DNA from: DASYLJ01 sp964404165
Lineage (GTDB): Bacteria > Desulfobacterota > Binatia > DP-6
DNA length: 64,000 bases
Reading direction: 5' to 3'
Assembly: GCA_964404165.1 (NCBI GenBank)
Contig: CAYOIZ010000020.1
Span: forward strand, 29,717 to 93,716
The position numbers were made by a program, and so were the translations under genes. Numbering within the stretch: position 1 is the first letter of the stretch; each line of letters starts with the position of its first letter. Under the pieces are notes generated by a model, which worked only from the letters and a program-made list of their open reading frames with translations, ran no database searches and had not been told where the DNA came from. Shown here one piece after another: positions 17,414-26,257 of this stretch.

Positions 17414-20400
17414 ATGAAGTCGCTTGTTCGCCGCATCATCCTGGGCCTCGCCTGCCTGCCGATGCTCGGGTCGATCCCGGGCGCGCACGGCGCGACGCAG
17501 GTCGTCACGCAGATCGACCCGCCTTCCGCAACTCCCACACCGGGGCGCTGGTACCAGAACGACGTCCGGAACGCCGGGACCGCGACCATTGCCAACCTGG
17601 ATGGCGTCGGCGGCGCACTGGAGACCGATGCGCCGCTGCCGACGGGGGCGGCCCACCTCACCACCACGGTGAACAACAACGACAAGGCCGAGATTGGCGT
17701 GCCGAACGACTTCGGGCTCGCCGGGAACATCGTCAACGGCAATTTCGGCCTGGCCTATCAGTACTTCAAGGCCAACGTCCCGGGTGGGAACGCCTTCGCG
17801 GCGCCGTCGATCAAGCTGACCTTCCTGAAGTCCGGACCGCCGTGCGGCACGCCCACGGACTGCTTCGTGACCCTGGTCTACGAGCCGACGTGGAACCAGC
17901 CGGGCTTCGAAGGCTCGAGTGTGGCGGTGCCGACGGACGCCTGGATGCCGGTGGCCATCACGAGCACCTCAGGGCTCTTCTGGGGAACCGGCGGGTTCGG
18001 ACTGCCGAACACCGCGGGGGGGCCGCCGCTGCGGACTCTGCAGGGCTGGTTGAGCGCGTTCGACGTCAGCTTCCAGGCCGCGACGCTGATTCAGGTCAGC
18101 GTCGGTGTCGGAACCTTCAACCAGAGCCAGAACGGCTACTTCGACGAGGTGTCGCTCGTGACGAGCGGTCCCGCTCCCGTCGACGTCACCTGGGACTTCG
18201 AAGCCGACCCGTGCGGCGACCGTTACGTCGCCAAGACCGGCAGCGACGTGGCGAACCACTGCACCAACGCGGCGATGCCGTGTCTCACCGTGCAGCGTGG
18301 CATCGACGTCGCCTGCCCGGGTGACACCGTCAAGGTCCGGCCAGGCGTCTACGACGAGACCGCTTCCGTACCGTCGCCGCCGGCCTGCCCGGGTGACACG
18401 GTGGGGCTCTACGTGTCGGATGCGAAGGACGGCTTGACCATCCAGGGCGTGACGGCGGCAGACGTGCCGATCACCAACGCGGCGGGGGTGCTGGCGGAGA
18501 TCACGACGAACTCGACCCTGTGCTTCGGCCCAGACGGCCTCTTCATCGAAGGCGACTCCGTCACGATCGCAGGCCTGCGGATCGGCCCCAACAATCCGGC
18601 GTACGGCCAGAACAAGACCATCGAGGTCGTGGGCGACGACTTCACGCTCGAGGACAGCGACGTGGCCGACCAGTACGGGTCCGTCTACCTGACCGCCAAT
18701 GATGCCGTGCACGTGAAGGCGTACCGGATCGACGGCAACATCTTCCGCAACGGCGTCAGCCTCGACATCGCCAGCGGCGCGGGCGCGACGGGCCCGGTGA
18801 GCGGCCGCGTGATCACCGGCAACACCTTCTACAACCTGGCGACGACCGCCGGAGACGCGCCCTGGCCGTCCGTCAGCTTCAACGGGGCGGGCACGGGTGT
18901 GCCCTGGTTCGTCCACACCGTCGGCGGTGCCGTCATCACGGGCAACACCTTCAGCAACACCGCCCCGGACGGCCAGCAGATCCGCGCCCGCGGCACCTAC
19001 GACGACTCGCAGTTCGACTGGGCGTCCTACTTCACGGCCAACACGTTCAACCGCTCCGTCGTCTTCGGTCCGGACCCGCTCGCCAACGACGTCGGCACCT
19101 TCTCGTACACATCGGGTCCGTACACGTTCAACGACGTGCGCCGGATCGGCGCGGCCATCCAGGGTGAGCTCGACCATGCGCAGAATGGCGACACGGTCCT
19201 GGTCGGCCCGGGCAACTACGACGAGAGTCCGAACGTCACGACGTCGGTCGAGCTCGTGTCCTACGCGGGGTTGGCGCTGACGACGATCAATCTCCAGACC
19301 GGGCCCACGTATCTCGGAGCGCTCACCATCGGCGGCCAGACCGTCACCGTCGACGGCTTCACGATCGTCGGTCGCGACGGCACGCCGACGACGATCGCGG
19401 CGAGCAACATCCTGGTCAATCCGGGGCTCGCCAGCGTCACGATCAAGAACAACCGCCTGCGTGTCGGCGCCTCCGACGGCACGAGCGGCAATGGCGACGA
19501 CGGCATCGGCGTGCTGACCACCTACACCGTGTCTGCACCGCAGTTCGTGTCGAGCCTCGGCGTCACCGACAACGTCATCGAGCCCCTCAACGCCGCGGGC
19601 TTCCGGGCCTTCTACGTCAACCCGGGCGTGGTCGGCCTGACGATGGCGCGGAACCAGATCATCGGGAAGTTCGACGCCACCAGCATCACCCAGGCCCAGA
19701 ACGGCACCGTGCAGCAGAACGTCGTCGACGGGCTCGGTCTGGGCGGCGCGGGCATCGGCAGCTGGGGCTACCCCGACGCGGCCGTGTGGGGTCACACGAC
19801 CTTCGATCGCAACGTGCTCCGGGGGCTGTTTGCCGGCATTACGGTATTCGAGGCCAACAGCAACGTCCTCTCCTGCAACCAGTTCGTCGGGAACGTCTAT
19901 GGGGCCCGGATCCGGGACGGATTCGGTGCGGTGAACTTCAACCCGACGACCGTCAGCATCACCACCAACTCGATCATCGGCAACACGACCGCCGGTGTCG
20001 CGAACGTCGCCAGCACGGTGGGAGTCGTCCCGGCCACGAGCAACTGGTGGGGCTGCGTCGCCGGGCCCGGCAATCCGGGCTGTGACGCGGCCGTGGGCTC
20101 GCTCAACGTCACGCCGGTGGCGACGTCGGTCCCGGCCTGCGCCAGCTGCTCCGCGGACGTCCAGTGCAGCGACGGTCTGGGGTGCAACGGTGCCGAGACG
20201 TGCGCCGCCGGGAGCTGCGCGGCCGGCGTCCCTCTCGACTGCTCGGGTCTGGCCGATCAGTGCAACACCGGCGTGTGCGTCGACCCGGCGGGCACCTGTG
20301 CCAAGGCGCCGAAGCCGGACACCACCGTCTGCGATGCCGGCGTCGACGTCTGCTCCGTCGCCGACAACTGCGTCGCAGGTCTGTGCCCGAACAACGGCGG

Positions 20401-20977
20401 TGGCGGTGATCCGGAGAGCGACGGCATCTGCAGCGCAGACGACAACTGCGATGCCGACGCCAACGCCGATCAGGCGGACATCGACACCGACGGGATCGGC
20501 AACGTCTGCGATCCGAGCGAGGGCGCCCTCAACCCGTACAAGGTGCGCTTCAAGGCGAACTTCTCGCCGACACTCGACAAGAGCACCGTGCTCGTCCGGG
20601 GTGACTTCGTCACGCAGCTGCCGAGCGAGGTGTTCCCGGGCGGCAACGGCGACCTCACGATCACGGTGAGGGACAGCTCGCAGCCCGCGCCGGTCGCCTT
20701 CAGCCACACGTTCCCAACGACGGAGTGCAAGGTCACGCCGACGAAGCGGCTGTGCCAGAGCGCCGATCGCACACTCAAGGCGACGTTCAAGACGTCGACC
20801 GCCCAGCCCAAGGTCTGGAAGTTCGCACTGAAGTTCAAGCAGACCGGGCTGGGGTCGGGACCGTTCGTCGGGCCGGCCATCGTCGTCTTCACATACGGGC
20901 CGTCGATCGATCGCGTGGGTGACGTGGTCGACTGCGTCACCAGCTTCACGGGCATGAACTGCCGGCAGCAGCGCTAG
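17414..20977 (+). CDS. large secreted right-handed beta-helix protein
   Basis: Exported protein of 1187 residues. Signal peptide MKSLVRRIILGLACLPMLG, cleaved near GAHG. An N-terminal lectin-like beta region (about 30-260) with a CGTPTDCFV disulfide loop precedes DRYVAKTGSDVANHC, the usual entry to parallel beta-helix domains, and a long run of turns such as ITGNTFYNL and NNRLRVG (about 270-860). A Cys-rich segment (SADVQCSDGLGCNGAETC) and a calcium-binding thrombospondin type 3-like repeat (DNCDADANADQADIDTDG) follow, then a C-terminal beta domain ending CRQQR. It is likely a cell-surface or released adhesin or polysaccharide-binding protein; no catalytic residues are obvious. AAAGGGA lies upstream of ATG 17414. 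Confidence 0.75.
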   Translation: MKSLVRRIILGLACLPMLGSIPGAHGATQVVTQIDPPSATPTPGRWYQNDVRNAGTATIANLDGVGGALETDAPLPTGAAHLTTTVNNNDKAEIGVPNDFGLAGNIVNGNFGLAYQYFKANVPGGNAFAAPSIKLTFLKSGPPCGTPTDCFVTLVYEPTWNQPGFEGSSVAVPTDAWMPVAITSTSGLFWGTGGFGLPNTAGGPPLRTLQGWLSAFDVSFQAATLIQVSVGVGTFNQSQNGYFDEVSLVTSGPAPVDVTWDFEADPCGDRYVAKTGSDVANHCTNAAMPCLTVQRGIDVACPGDTVKVRPGVYDETASVPSPPACPGDTVGLYVSDAKDGLTIQGVTAADVPITNAAGVLAEITTNSTLCFGPDGLFIEGDSVTIAGLRIGPNNPAYGQNKTIEVVGDDFTLEDSDVADQYGSVYLTANDAVHVKAYRIDGNIFRNGVSLDIASGAGATGPVSGRVITGNTFYNLATTAGDAPWPSVSFNGAGTGVPWFVHTVGGAVITGNTFSNTAPDGQQIRARGTYDDSQFDWASYFTANTFNRSVVFGPDPLANDVGTFSYTSGPYTFNDVRRIGAAIQGELDHAQNGDTVLVGPGNYDESPNVTTSVELVSYAGLALTTINLQTGPTYLGALTIGGQTVTVDGFTIVGRDGTPTTIAASNILVNPGLASVTIKNNRLRVGASDGTSGNGDDGIGVLTTYTVSAPQFVSSLGVTDNVIEPLNAAGFRAFYVNPGVVGLTMARNQIIGKFDATSITQAQNGTVQQNVVDGLGLGGAGIGSWGYPDAAVWGHTTFDRNVLRGLFAGITVFEANSNVLSCNQFVGNVYGARIRDGFGAVNFNPTTVSITTNSIIGNTTAGVANVASTVGVVPATSNWWGCVAGPGNPGCDAAVGSLNVTPVATSVPACASCSADVQCSDGLGCNGAETCAAGSCAAGVPLDCSGLADQCNTGVCVDPAGTCAKAPKPDTTVCDAGVDVCSVADNCVAGLCPNNGGGGDPESDGICSADDNCDADANADQADIDTDGIGNVCDPSEGALNPYKVRFKANFSPTLDKSTVLVRGDFVTQLPSEVFPGGNGDLTITVRDSSQPAPVAFSHTFPTTECKVTPTKRLCQSADRTLKATFKTSTAQPKVWKFALKFKQTGLGSGPFVGPAIVVFTYGPSIDRVGDVVDCVTSFTGMNCRQQR

Positions 20978-21000
20978 GCGCGCCGGCGCGAACGCGACAC

Positions 21001-21036
21001 ATGGGGCCGGATGGGGCTGTGCCCGTCCGGCCCCAT
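21001..21036 (+). terminator. 15-bp terminator hairpin after the beta-helix gene
   Basis: The arms at 21001-21015 and 21022-21036 pair over 15 bp with a single G-T pair around a 6-base loop (gctgtg). It begins 24 bp after the stop codon. There is no T tract, so it is a factor-independent hairpin only in form, or an mRNA-stabilising structure. Confidence 0.7.
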
Positions 21037-21071
21037 CCCGTCCGCGACATTCGCCGCCGCGGCGATGACGG

Positions 21072-22073
21072 TCAGGGGGGATCGATGCGCGAGCGCGCAG
21101 AGCTCATGAAGCGCTGAACCAATGCGGCGATCTCATCCGCCGCCGTGTCCAACGCAAAATGGCCGGCGTCGAGAACGTGGACTTCGGCGTTCGGCACATC
21201 ACGACGATAGGCTTCCGGCTCCGACAGCTCGAAGGAGAGGTCGTACCGACCCCAGATCACCAGCAGGCGCGGCTGCGTTTCGCGCATCCAGGCCTGCCAC
21301 CTGGGGTAGGATTCGACGTTGGTGCGATAGTCGTAGAAGAGATCGCTCTGGATATCCGCCTGTCCGGGCTGGTTGAGAAAGGCGAACTCGTCGGTCCAGA
21401 GGTCGGGGTCATAGCGCTCGACGTCGGGGTCGCTGCCGACGTGACGCGTCCGCGTCGTCTGTAGCGACAGGAGGTTCGTGCGGAGCGCGCTCTCGTTTGC
21501 AGCGCGGTCAGCCCAGAAGGCCCGACGCGTCTTCCAGTTCGCGCCCAGGCCTTCGTCGTGCGCCACGGCGTCCTGGACGATGAGAGCCTCGATACGTTCC
21601 GGATGGGCCAGGGCCATCCGGAACCCGACCGGGCCGCCGTAGTCCTGCATGTAGAGCGTATAGCGCGAGAGCCCGAGCGCTTCCGTGAAGTGATCCACGA
21701 TCTCGGCGATGTGGTCGAAGGTGTACGCGAAGCTCTTTGGATCGGGCCAGTCGCTGTGTCCGAAGCCCGGGTAGTCGGGCGCGACCATGTGATAGCGATC
21801 GGAAAGCCTGGCGAAGAGAGGCTCGAACATCCGCGACGACGATGGCAGCCCGTGCAACAGCAGGATCGTCGGCGCGTCTTTCGGGCCGGCCTCCCTGTAG
21901 AAGATCGCGAGACCATCTACCCGGATCGTGCGGTACGTTTGCTGTTCCACGGGACGCTCCTTGCCGTGGGCCTGGACCGGCCATTGGAGTGCCCACAGCA
22001 GAACCAACACCACCACGCTGGACACCTGCCAGCCTCGGCCGGAGCCACCACGACTTCGCGCTTCACGTCCCAT
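21072..22073 (-). CDS. exported epoxide-hydrolase/dehalogenase-like hydrolase
   Basis: Alpha/beta hydrolase of 333 residues. The oxyanion motif HGLPSSSRMF (near 74) is followed by the nucleophile elbow MQDYGGPVGF, in which Asp144 replaces Ser as in epoxide hydrolases and haloalkane dehalogenases. WGRYDLSFE and DAGHFALD supply the acid and His. An N-terminal hydrophobic segment (SSVVVLVLLWALQW) ending AHG indicates export or membrane anchoring. ATG at 22073 follows GGAGAGG; a longer frame upstream lacks that. It is downstream of the zinc-ribbon membrane protein on the same strand with a 116 bp gap, so an operon is possible but unproven. Confidence 0.8.
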   Translation of the reverse strand: MGREARSRGGSGRGWQVSSVVVLVLLWALQWPVQAHGKERPVEQQTYRTIRVDGLAIFYREAGPKDAPTILLLHGLPSSSRMFEPLFARLSDRYHMVAPDYPGFGHSDWPDPKSFAYTFDHIAEIVDHFTEALGLSRYTLYMQDYGGPVGFRMALAHPERIEALIVQDAVAHDEGLGANWKTRRAFWADRAANESALRTNLLSLQTTRTRHVGSDPDVERYDPDLWTDEFAFLNQPGQADIQSDLFYDYRTNVESYPRWQAWMRETQPRLLVIWGRYDLSFELSEPEAYRRDVPNAEVHVLDAGHFALDTAADEIAALVQRFMSSARSRIDPP

Positions 22074-22189
22074 GCGGTCACCTCTCCGGGATGCAGCCCG
22101 ACCCTCTTCGCGACTGCCTCCACCCGTGCCCGACAGGAAGACCCGATCGGTCGCGGCCCGGACTTCGCGTGCACGCTCCATCGCCCCTC

Positions 22190-22522
22190 CTAGTACGGTG
22201 GTGACGGCGCGGTGAGACCGCATTTCGGACACGGATCGGGATGGTAGTTCGGCATGGTCGTCCCGCCGAACGGTCTCACGCGCGTGCCGCATCGCGGGCA
22301 CCGGTAGTACCGGTCACGTAGGAGCAGCCCGACGAAGACGACCAACCAGACGACGAACGAGACGATGAAGTACCAGACGGGTGCGTCGCCGACGTACCAG
22401 CCCACCGGAATCCCGACGACGTAGACGAGGACCGGGACCAGCAGCAGGTGCAGGAGGCCGAGCGTCCTTCCGCGGCGCCAGCGCGCCGTCAGGGCGCGGA
22501 ACTCTTCCGCGTATTCGTCCAT
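22190..22522 (-). CDS. small membrane protein with a zinc ribbon
   Basis: Protein of 110 residues: a basic N terminus (MDEYAEEFRALTARWRRG), two membrane helices (LLHLLLVPVLVYVVGIPVG and YFIVSFVVWLVVFVGLLL), and a C-terminal ribbon with CPRCG and CPKCG about 29 residues apart, which would bind one zinc. ATG at 22522 is chosen so the protein starts just before the first conserved-looking helix; the frame is open further upstream. Function is unknown. Confidence 0.6.
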   Translation of the reverse strand: MDEYAEEFRALTARWRRGRTLGLLHLLLVPVLVYVVGIPVGWYVGDAPVWYFIVSFVVWLVVFVGLLLRDRYYRCPRCGTRVRPFGGTTMPNYHPDPCPKCGLTAPSPPY

Positions 22523-23048
22523 GATCAGTGAGTCGAGGATCGTCCTGCGCCGGGGAGCTAACGACGTCAAGAGACGTGCCTCATATGGGTGGAGGGCACG
22601 TCGAGCGCATTGCCCACTGCCGAGGCTGGTCGCTGATGACAGAGGGCATCACGCACGCGCTCACGAGCGGCGCGGCACATACGTCGTGTCGGCCGGCACG
22701 GGCGCGCTCTTTGCTCATGCGGCCTGCAAAGGAGGGCCGTTCGATGTCCAGTGATCGCGTGTCGCTGTTGCACTGATCGCCAGCTGTTTGGCCACGTCGA
22801 GGTCCAGACGCGCGGTCCGGACCTCGCCCAACGACCGCTCCTCCATGCGGCGGGCGGTCTCGAGGTAGAGGAATGTCAAAAGACCAGCGCACAGTCGCCT
22901 GGCGCAACATCGCATGGGCGACGCCCAGCTCCTGTCGCTATCCGTGGGCGCGATCGGTTCCGGTACGATCGGAACGGAAGGAATCGCGTATGCGGAGGCT
23001 CGGCCCCCACGACCCCCACGCTCGCCTCGCGAGCCGAGGCCGCGAGGT
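22523..23048. other. gene-poor stretch with possible remnant
   Basis: No intact gene is seen. The minus strand at about 22880-22715 reads FLYLETARRMEERSLGEVR and continues to a stop at 22715, which looks like a real C-terminal helix but has no family I can name. The rest, both strands, gives only arginine-rich frames typical of GC-rich noncoding DNA. Confidence 0.3.
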
Positions 23049-23373
23049 GAGACGTTTCACCTGCAATCCACACCCGCCAACACGGTGTTGGGCGGTTTTC
23101 CGATCGGCCTGCCACCGGCGTTGACGATCAAATCCGGCGACACGGTGCGGATCGACGCGTTTTCTTCGAGGCCTTCGGGGTCCCGCCCGAGAACGTCCTG
23201 CCGGACGCCATCGCGTTCTGGGAGAGCCTGCCGACGAAGACGCGCTTCGGTCCCCACATCTGCACGGGGCCGCTCTATCTGGCCGGCGCGGAACCCGGAG
23301 ACACGATCGAGATCCAGATCCTCGACGTCTACCAGCGCGTCGACGGCAAGTGGCCGCTTCGCGCCGACGGACG
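23049..23373 (+). pseudogene. acetamidase/formamidase remnant
   Basis: The first frame reads ETFHLQSTPANTVLGG then LTIKSGDTVRIDAF; after about base 23160 the next frame continues FFEAFGVPPENVLPDAIAFW and then FGPHICTGPLYLAGAEPGDT and IEIQILDVYQRVDGKWPL. This is the start of an acetamidase/formamidase (FmdA/AmdA family), where GPH-TGP and GAEPGD are diagnostic. A frameshift separates the two parts and the C-terminal two thirds are missing. There is no good start codon. It is a decayed gene. Confidence 0.65.
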
Positions 23374-23389
23374 TGGCGTCGATGCCCAC

Positions 23390-23630
23390 CCGTCCGAGCG
23401 ACCCGACGGACATCCGCTTCGGCGACTGGCGGCACCTCGAGGTCGACTACATGGTCGTCGGGCGTGTCGCGATGGGTCCACGACGGCGGGCACGAGGTCG
23501 AGTTCCAGGTCGTCGACGCCCGCATGCAGACGACGAAGTTCGGGTTCCAGATGCCGAGCGCGCCCGACGAGCTGTCGCTCACGGCCAGTGAATTCGCGAC
23601 GCTCGTGAACCCGGCGGATCGATGGGTAGG
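23390..23630 (+). pseudogene. frameshifted fragment of an unidentified gene
   Basis: One frame reads DPTDIRFGDWRHLEVDYMVVG and after about base 23462 another continues SRWVHDGGHEVEFQVVDAR and QMPSAPDELSLTASEFATL. The amphipathic, low-arginine composition looks coding, but the frame changes and no start or stop of a whole gene is visible. The family is not recognised; it does not continue the acetamidase. Confidence 0.35.
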
Positions 23631-23710
23631 CCCGCGTCCCCGCCCTGTCTGCTCATCTGACACCACCGTGATCGCGGACGGATGGTCGTCGCGCTGCGAA
23701 TCCGAACTTC

Positions 23711-25222
23711 TCACCGGGCGCGACGTCGACGCCGGCGCCACCGCCGGATCAGGAGCACGACGGCAACGACGAGGAGCACCGCCGAGAACACGACGATGCC
23801 TGCGACCATGCCAAGGCCGCGCCAGAGCCGCTCCCAGCCGGTGTGATCGTACGGAGCGGCCGACGCCAGCACGGGCACCGCCGGGTCGAGCGCCGCATCG
23901 AAGCGCGCGATCTCGTCGGACAGGCGTTCGACGACGTCGGGATGCTCGGCCGCCACGTCCTGCTGCTCGCCGGGATCGGCCTCGAGGTCGAACAACATCT
24001 GCGGGTGCGAGTAGAGCTCGGCCCTGGCGAGCGGCTCGAAGAGCTCCGGGTACCAGCCGGATTGTGGGAGCTTCAGCTTCCAACGACCGTCACGCACTGC
24101 CCCGACCGCGGGACGGGCGTCGCCGAAGGGCATCCGCAGGCTGAAGTAGTAGAAGGGCGTCGGTGCACGTTCGCCGCGTCCCTCGAGGACGCCGACGAGG
24201 CTCCGGCCGTCGATGACGCGGTCGTCGGGCACGGGCGCACCCGCGAGCTGCGCCAGGGTGGGCAGCCAGTCCATCATGTCGGCGACGCTGGAGACGGTCC
24301 GGCCCGCCGGAACGCCGCCGGGCCACCGCACCACCGCCGGTACGCGATGCCCGCCTTCGAACGTGCTCGTCTTGCCGCCACGCAGCCCGCCGGCGCTGCC
24401 GCCCCAGTCGCGCATGGCGAGCCAGGGGCCGTTGTCGCTGGTGAACACCACGAGCGTGTCCCGGTCGAGCCCGAGCTCCGCCAGCCGCTTCATCAGCTCG
24501 CCGATCGAGGCGTCGAGCTCTTCGACCACGTCGCCGTAGGTGCCGCGACGCGAGCGGCCCCGGTACGGCTCCGACGGATGGAGCGGAATGTGCGGAGCGT
24601 TGTGGGCCAGGTAGAGGAAGAAGGGCACGCCGTCCTTCGCCGCCGACGTCAGGAACTCGAGCGCCCGATCGGTGTAGCGACGGATGAGGCGGGACTGGTC
24701 GACGGGCTCGGGCAGCCGGCGCCGGCCGTCCCAGACGAAGAAGTTCTGCTGGTCGTTGCTGTGGGGGACGCCGAAGAACTCGGTGAAGCCGTGGTTCCAC
24801 GGCATGAACTCGTCGGTGTTGCCGAGATGCCACTTGCCGACCATGGCGGTGCGGTAGCCGGCGTCGCGCAACAGCTCCGGGATGGTGATCTCGTGCTGCG
24901 GCAATCCCTCGGGCGTGTCGTGGAAGAGGACGGCGTTGACGCCGGAGCGGGCCGGATACCGCCCCGTCATGAGCGCCGCACGCGACGGCGAGCAGGTGTT
25001 GCCGACGGAGTAGAAGTCGGTGAAGCGCACGCCCTCGTGCGCGAGCCGATCGATGCTGGGTGTGGCGATGTCGCTCGCACCGTAGGAGGCAAGGTCGCCC
25101 CAGCCGAGGTCGTCCGCCAGGATGAAGACGACGTTGGGACGCGGCGCGGCGGGCGGCGTCTGCGCCACGGCGGTCGTCGCGAGCAGGACGCACAGCAGGA
25201 CGGTGGTCGCCGTGACACGCAT
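23711..25222 (-). CDS. sulfatase with a C-terminal membrane anchor
   Basis: Type I sulfatase of 503 residues. Signal peptide MRVTATTVLLCVLLATTAVAQ; metal site FILADDLGWGDL; formylglycine Cys77 in CSPSRAALMTGRYP; MVGKWHLGN and VFTSDNGPW follow. Unusually, after the catalytic domain it ends with a membrane helix (IVVFSAVLLVVAVVLLI) and a tail of about ten arginines, so the mature enzyme should be held at the outer face of the inner membrane or be sorted by a protease. ATG at 25222 is chosen for the signal peptide. It is divergent from the hydrolase gene at 25294 with a 71 bp gap and is not part of the 6-11 kb sulfatase operon. Confidence 0.88.
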   Translation of the reverse strand: MRVTATTVLLCVLLATTAVAQTPPAAPRPNVVFILADDLGWGDLASYGASDIATPSIDRLAHEGVRFTDFYSVGNTCSPSRAALMTGRYPARSGVNAVLFHDTPEGLPQHEITIPELLRDAGYRTAMVGKWHLGNTDEFMPWNHGFTEFFGVPHSNDQQNFFVWDGRRRLPEPVDQSRLIRRYTDRALEFLTSAAKDGVPFFLYLAHNAPHIPLHPSEPYRGRSRRGTYGDVVEELDASIGELMKRLAELGLDRDTLVVFTSDNGPWLAMRDWGGSAGGLRGGKTSTFEGGHRVPAVVRWPGGVPAGRTVSSVADMMDWLPTLAQLAGAPVPDDRVIDGRSLVGVLEGRGERAPTPFYYFSLRMPFGDARPAVGAVRDGRWKLKLPQSGWYPELFEPLARAELYSHPQMLFDLEADPGEQQDVAAEHPDVVERLSDEIARFDAALDPAVPVLASAAPYDHTGWERLWRGLGMVAGIVVFSAVLLVVAVVLLIRRWRRRRRRAR

Positions 25223-25293
25223 GGCTGTCGGACCTATTGCACTTCGGTCGACGACGTTGAATCCGTGGCGCCACGCATCACCGGAGGGGAACC

Positions 25294-26199
25294 ATGGCCG
25301 ACACCGAACGTGAATCGACGAGGACGGTCGCAACCCGCGACGGCCGGGCGCTCGCATGTCTCGACGTCGGCGATCCGGGCGGGCCCCTCGTCATCCACAA
25401 TCATGGCGGACCCAGCAGCCGGCTCGAGGCTCGCCTCTTCGCGAGCTCGGCATCGAAGCACGGCTTGCGTCTCGTCTGCGTCGACCGGCCCGGAGTGGGG
25501 CGTTCGAGTCCCCAGGACTCGCGCACCTATTCTGGGTGGGCCGACGATCTGACGACGATCGCCACCGCGTTGGGCTACGACGAATTCGGCGTGACGGGTT
25601 GGTCGGAGGGTGGCCCATGGGCGCTTGCGGCAGCTGCCTACATCGATCCCCGTCGACTGCGCCATGTCAGCAGCATCGCGGGGGGGAGCTACGGAGCGTT
25701 CGGGGACAACTGGGCAGCGAAGTATCTCTCCAAAGCCGACGCGCTGGGGGGATTCCTCGCGTTGCATTTCGAGCCTGGCTTTCGCCTCATGTACGCAGCC
25801 ATCGGCCTGACCGCCGAGCACTTCCAGCGAACGTACATCAAGGCGTTGCGGAACGCCGTCAACGACTACGATCGACGGATCCTGCTCCCACCGGCGTTCG
25901 AATCCGCCTTCTGCGAGGCCAGCGCCGAATGCTTCGTGCAGGGCAGCGACGGGCTGGTTCGCGACAGTGAGCTCCTCTATCGGCGTTGGGCGTTCGACGT
26001 GAGCACGATCGAACGGCCAGTCCACATGTGGCAGGGACTGGACGATGCACTCGTGCCGGCGCCCATCAATCGACAGGTAGCCGAGCGAATGCCCGGAGCG
26101 GTGTGGCATCCCGTCGAGGGCGCCGGCCATTTCGTGGCGGTCGGTTCGGCGGACGACGTGTTCGCGATCGCGCGCGAGGAACTGGGCGCGCCGCGATAG
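25294..26199 (+). CDS. alpha/beta hydrolase
   Basis: Cytoplasmic alpha/beta hydrolase of 301 residues. HNHGGPSSR gives the oxyanion site, GWSEGGPWA the nucleophile Ser104, QGLDDALVP the acid and EGAGHFVAV the His. No signal peptide. Ribosome site GGAGGGG lies just before ATG 25294. LLM oxidoreductase and MHS transporter genes follow on the same strand with gaps of 58 and 84 bp, so the three are probably an operon that imports and processes one ester- or lactone-containing compound. Confidence 0.85.
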   Translation: MADTERESTRTVATRDGRALACLDVGDPGGPLVIHNHGGPSSRLEARLFASSASKHGLRLVCVDRPGVGRSSPQDSRTYSGWADDLTTIATALGYDEFGVTGWSEGGPWALAAAAYIDPRRLRHVSSIAGGSYGAFGDNWAAKYLSKADALGGFLALHFEPGFRLMYAAIGLTAEHFQRTYIKALRNAVNDYDRRILLPPAFESAFCEASAECFVQGSDGLVRDSELLYRRWAFDVSTIERPVHMWQGLDDALVPAPINRQVAERMPGAVWHPVEGAGHFVAVGSADDVFAIAREELGAPR

Positions 26200-26257
26200 C
26201 GGGCCCTGCCCTGGCGACTGGCGCCCGTGCCACCGGCGCGATAGCACCGTCGACGTC

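Noticed and set aside
17969..20707. A 912-codon open frame antisense to the beta-helix gene
   Set aside because: Composition (Arg, Asp, Val, Gly) is that of a mirror frame; the plus strand has a signal peptide, domains and a terminator.
23711..23800. PEP-CTERM or LPXTG-type sorting signal in the membrane-anchored sulfatase
   Set aside because: The helix and Arg tail fit, but no Pro-Glu-Pro, LPxTG or Gly-Gly motif precedes the helix.
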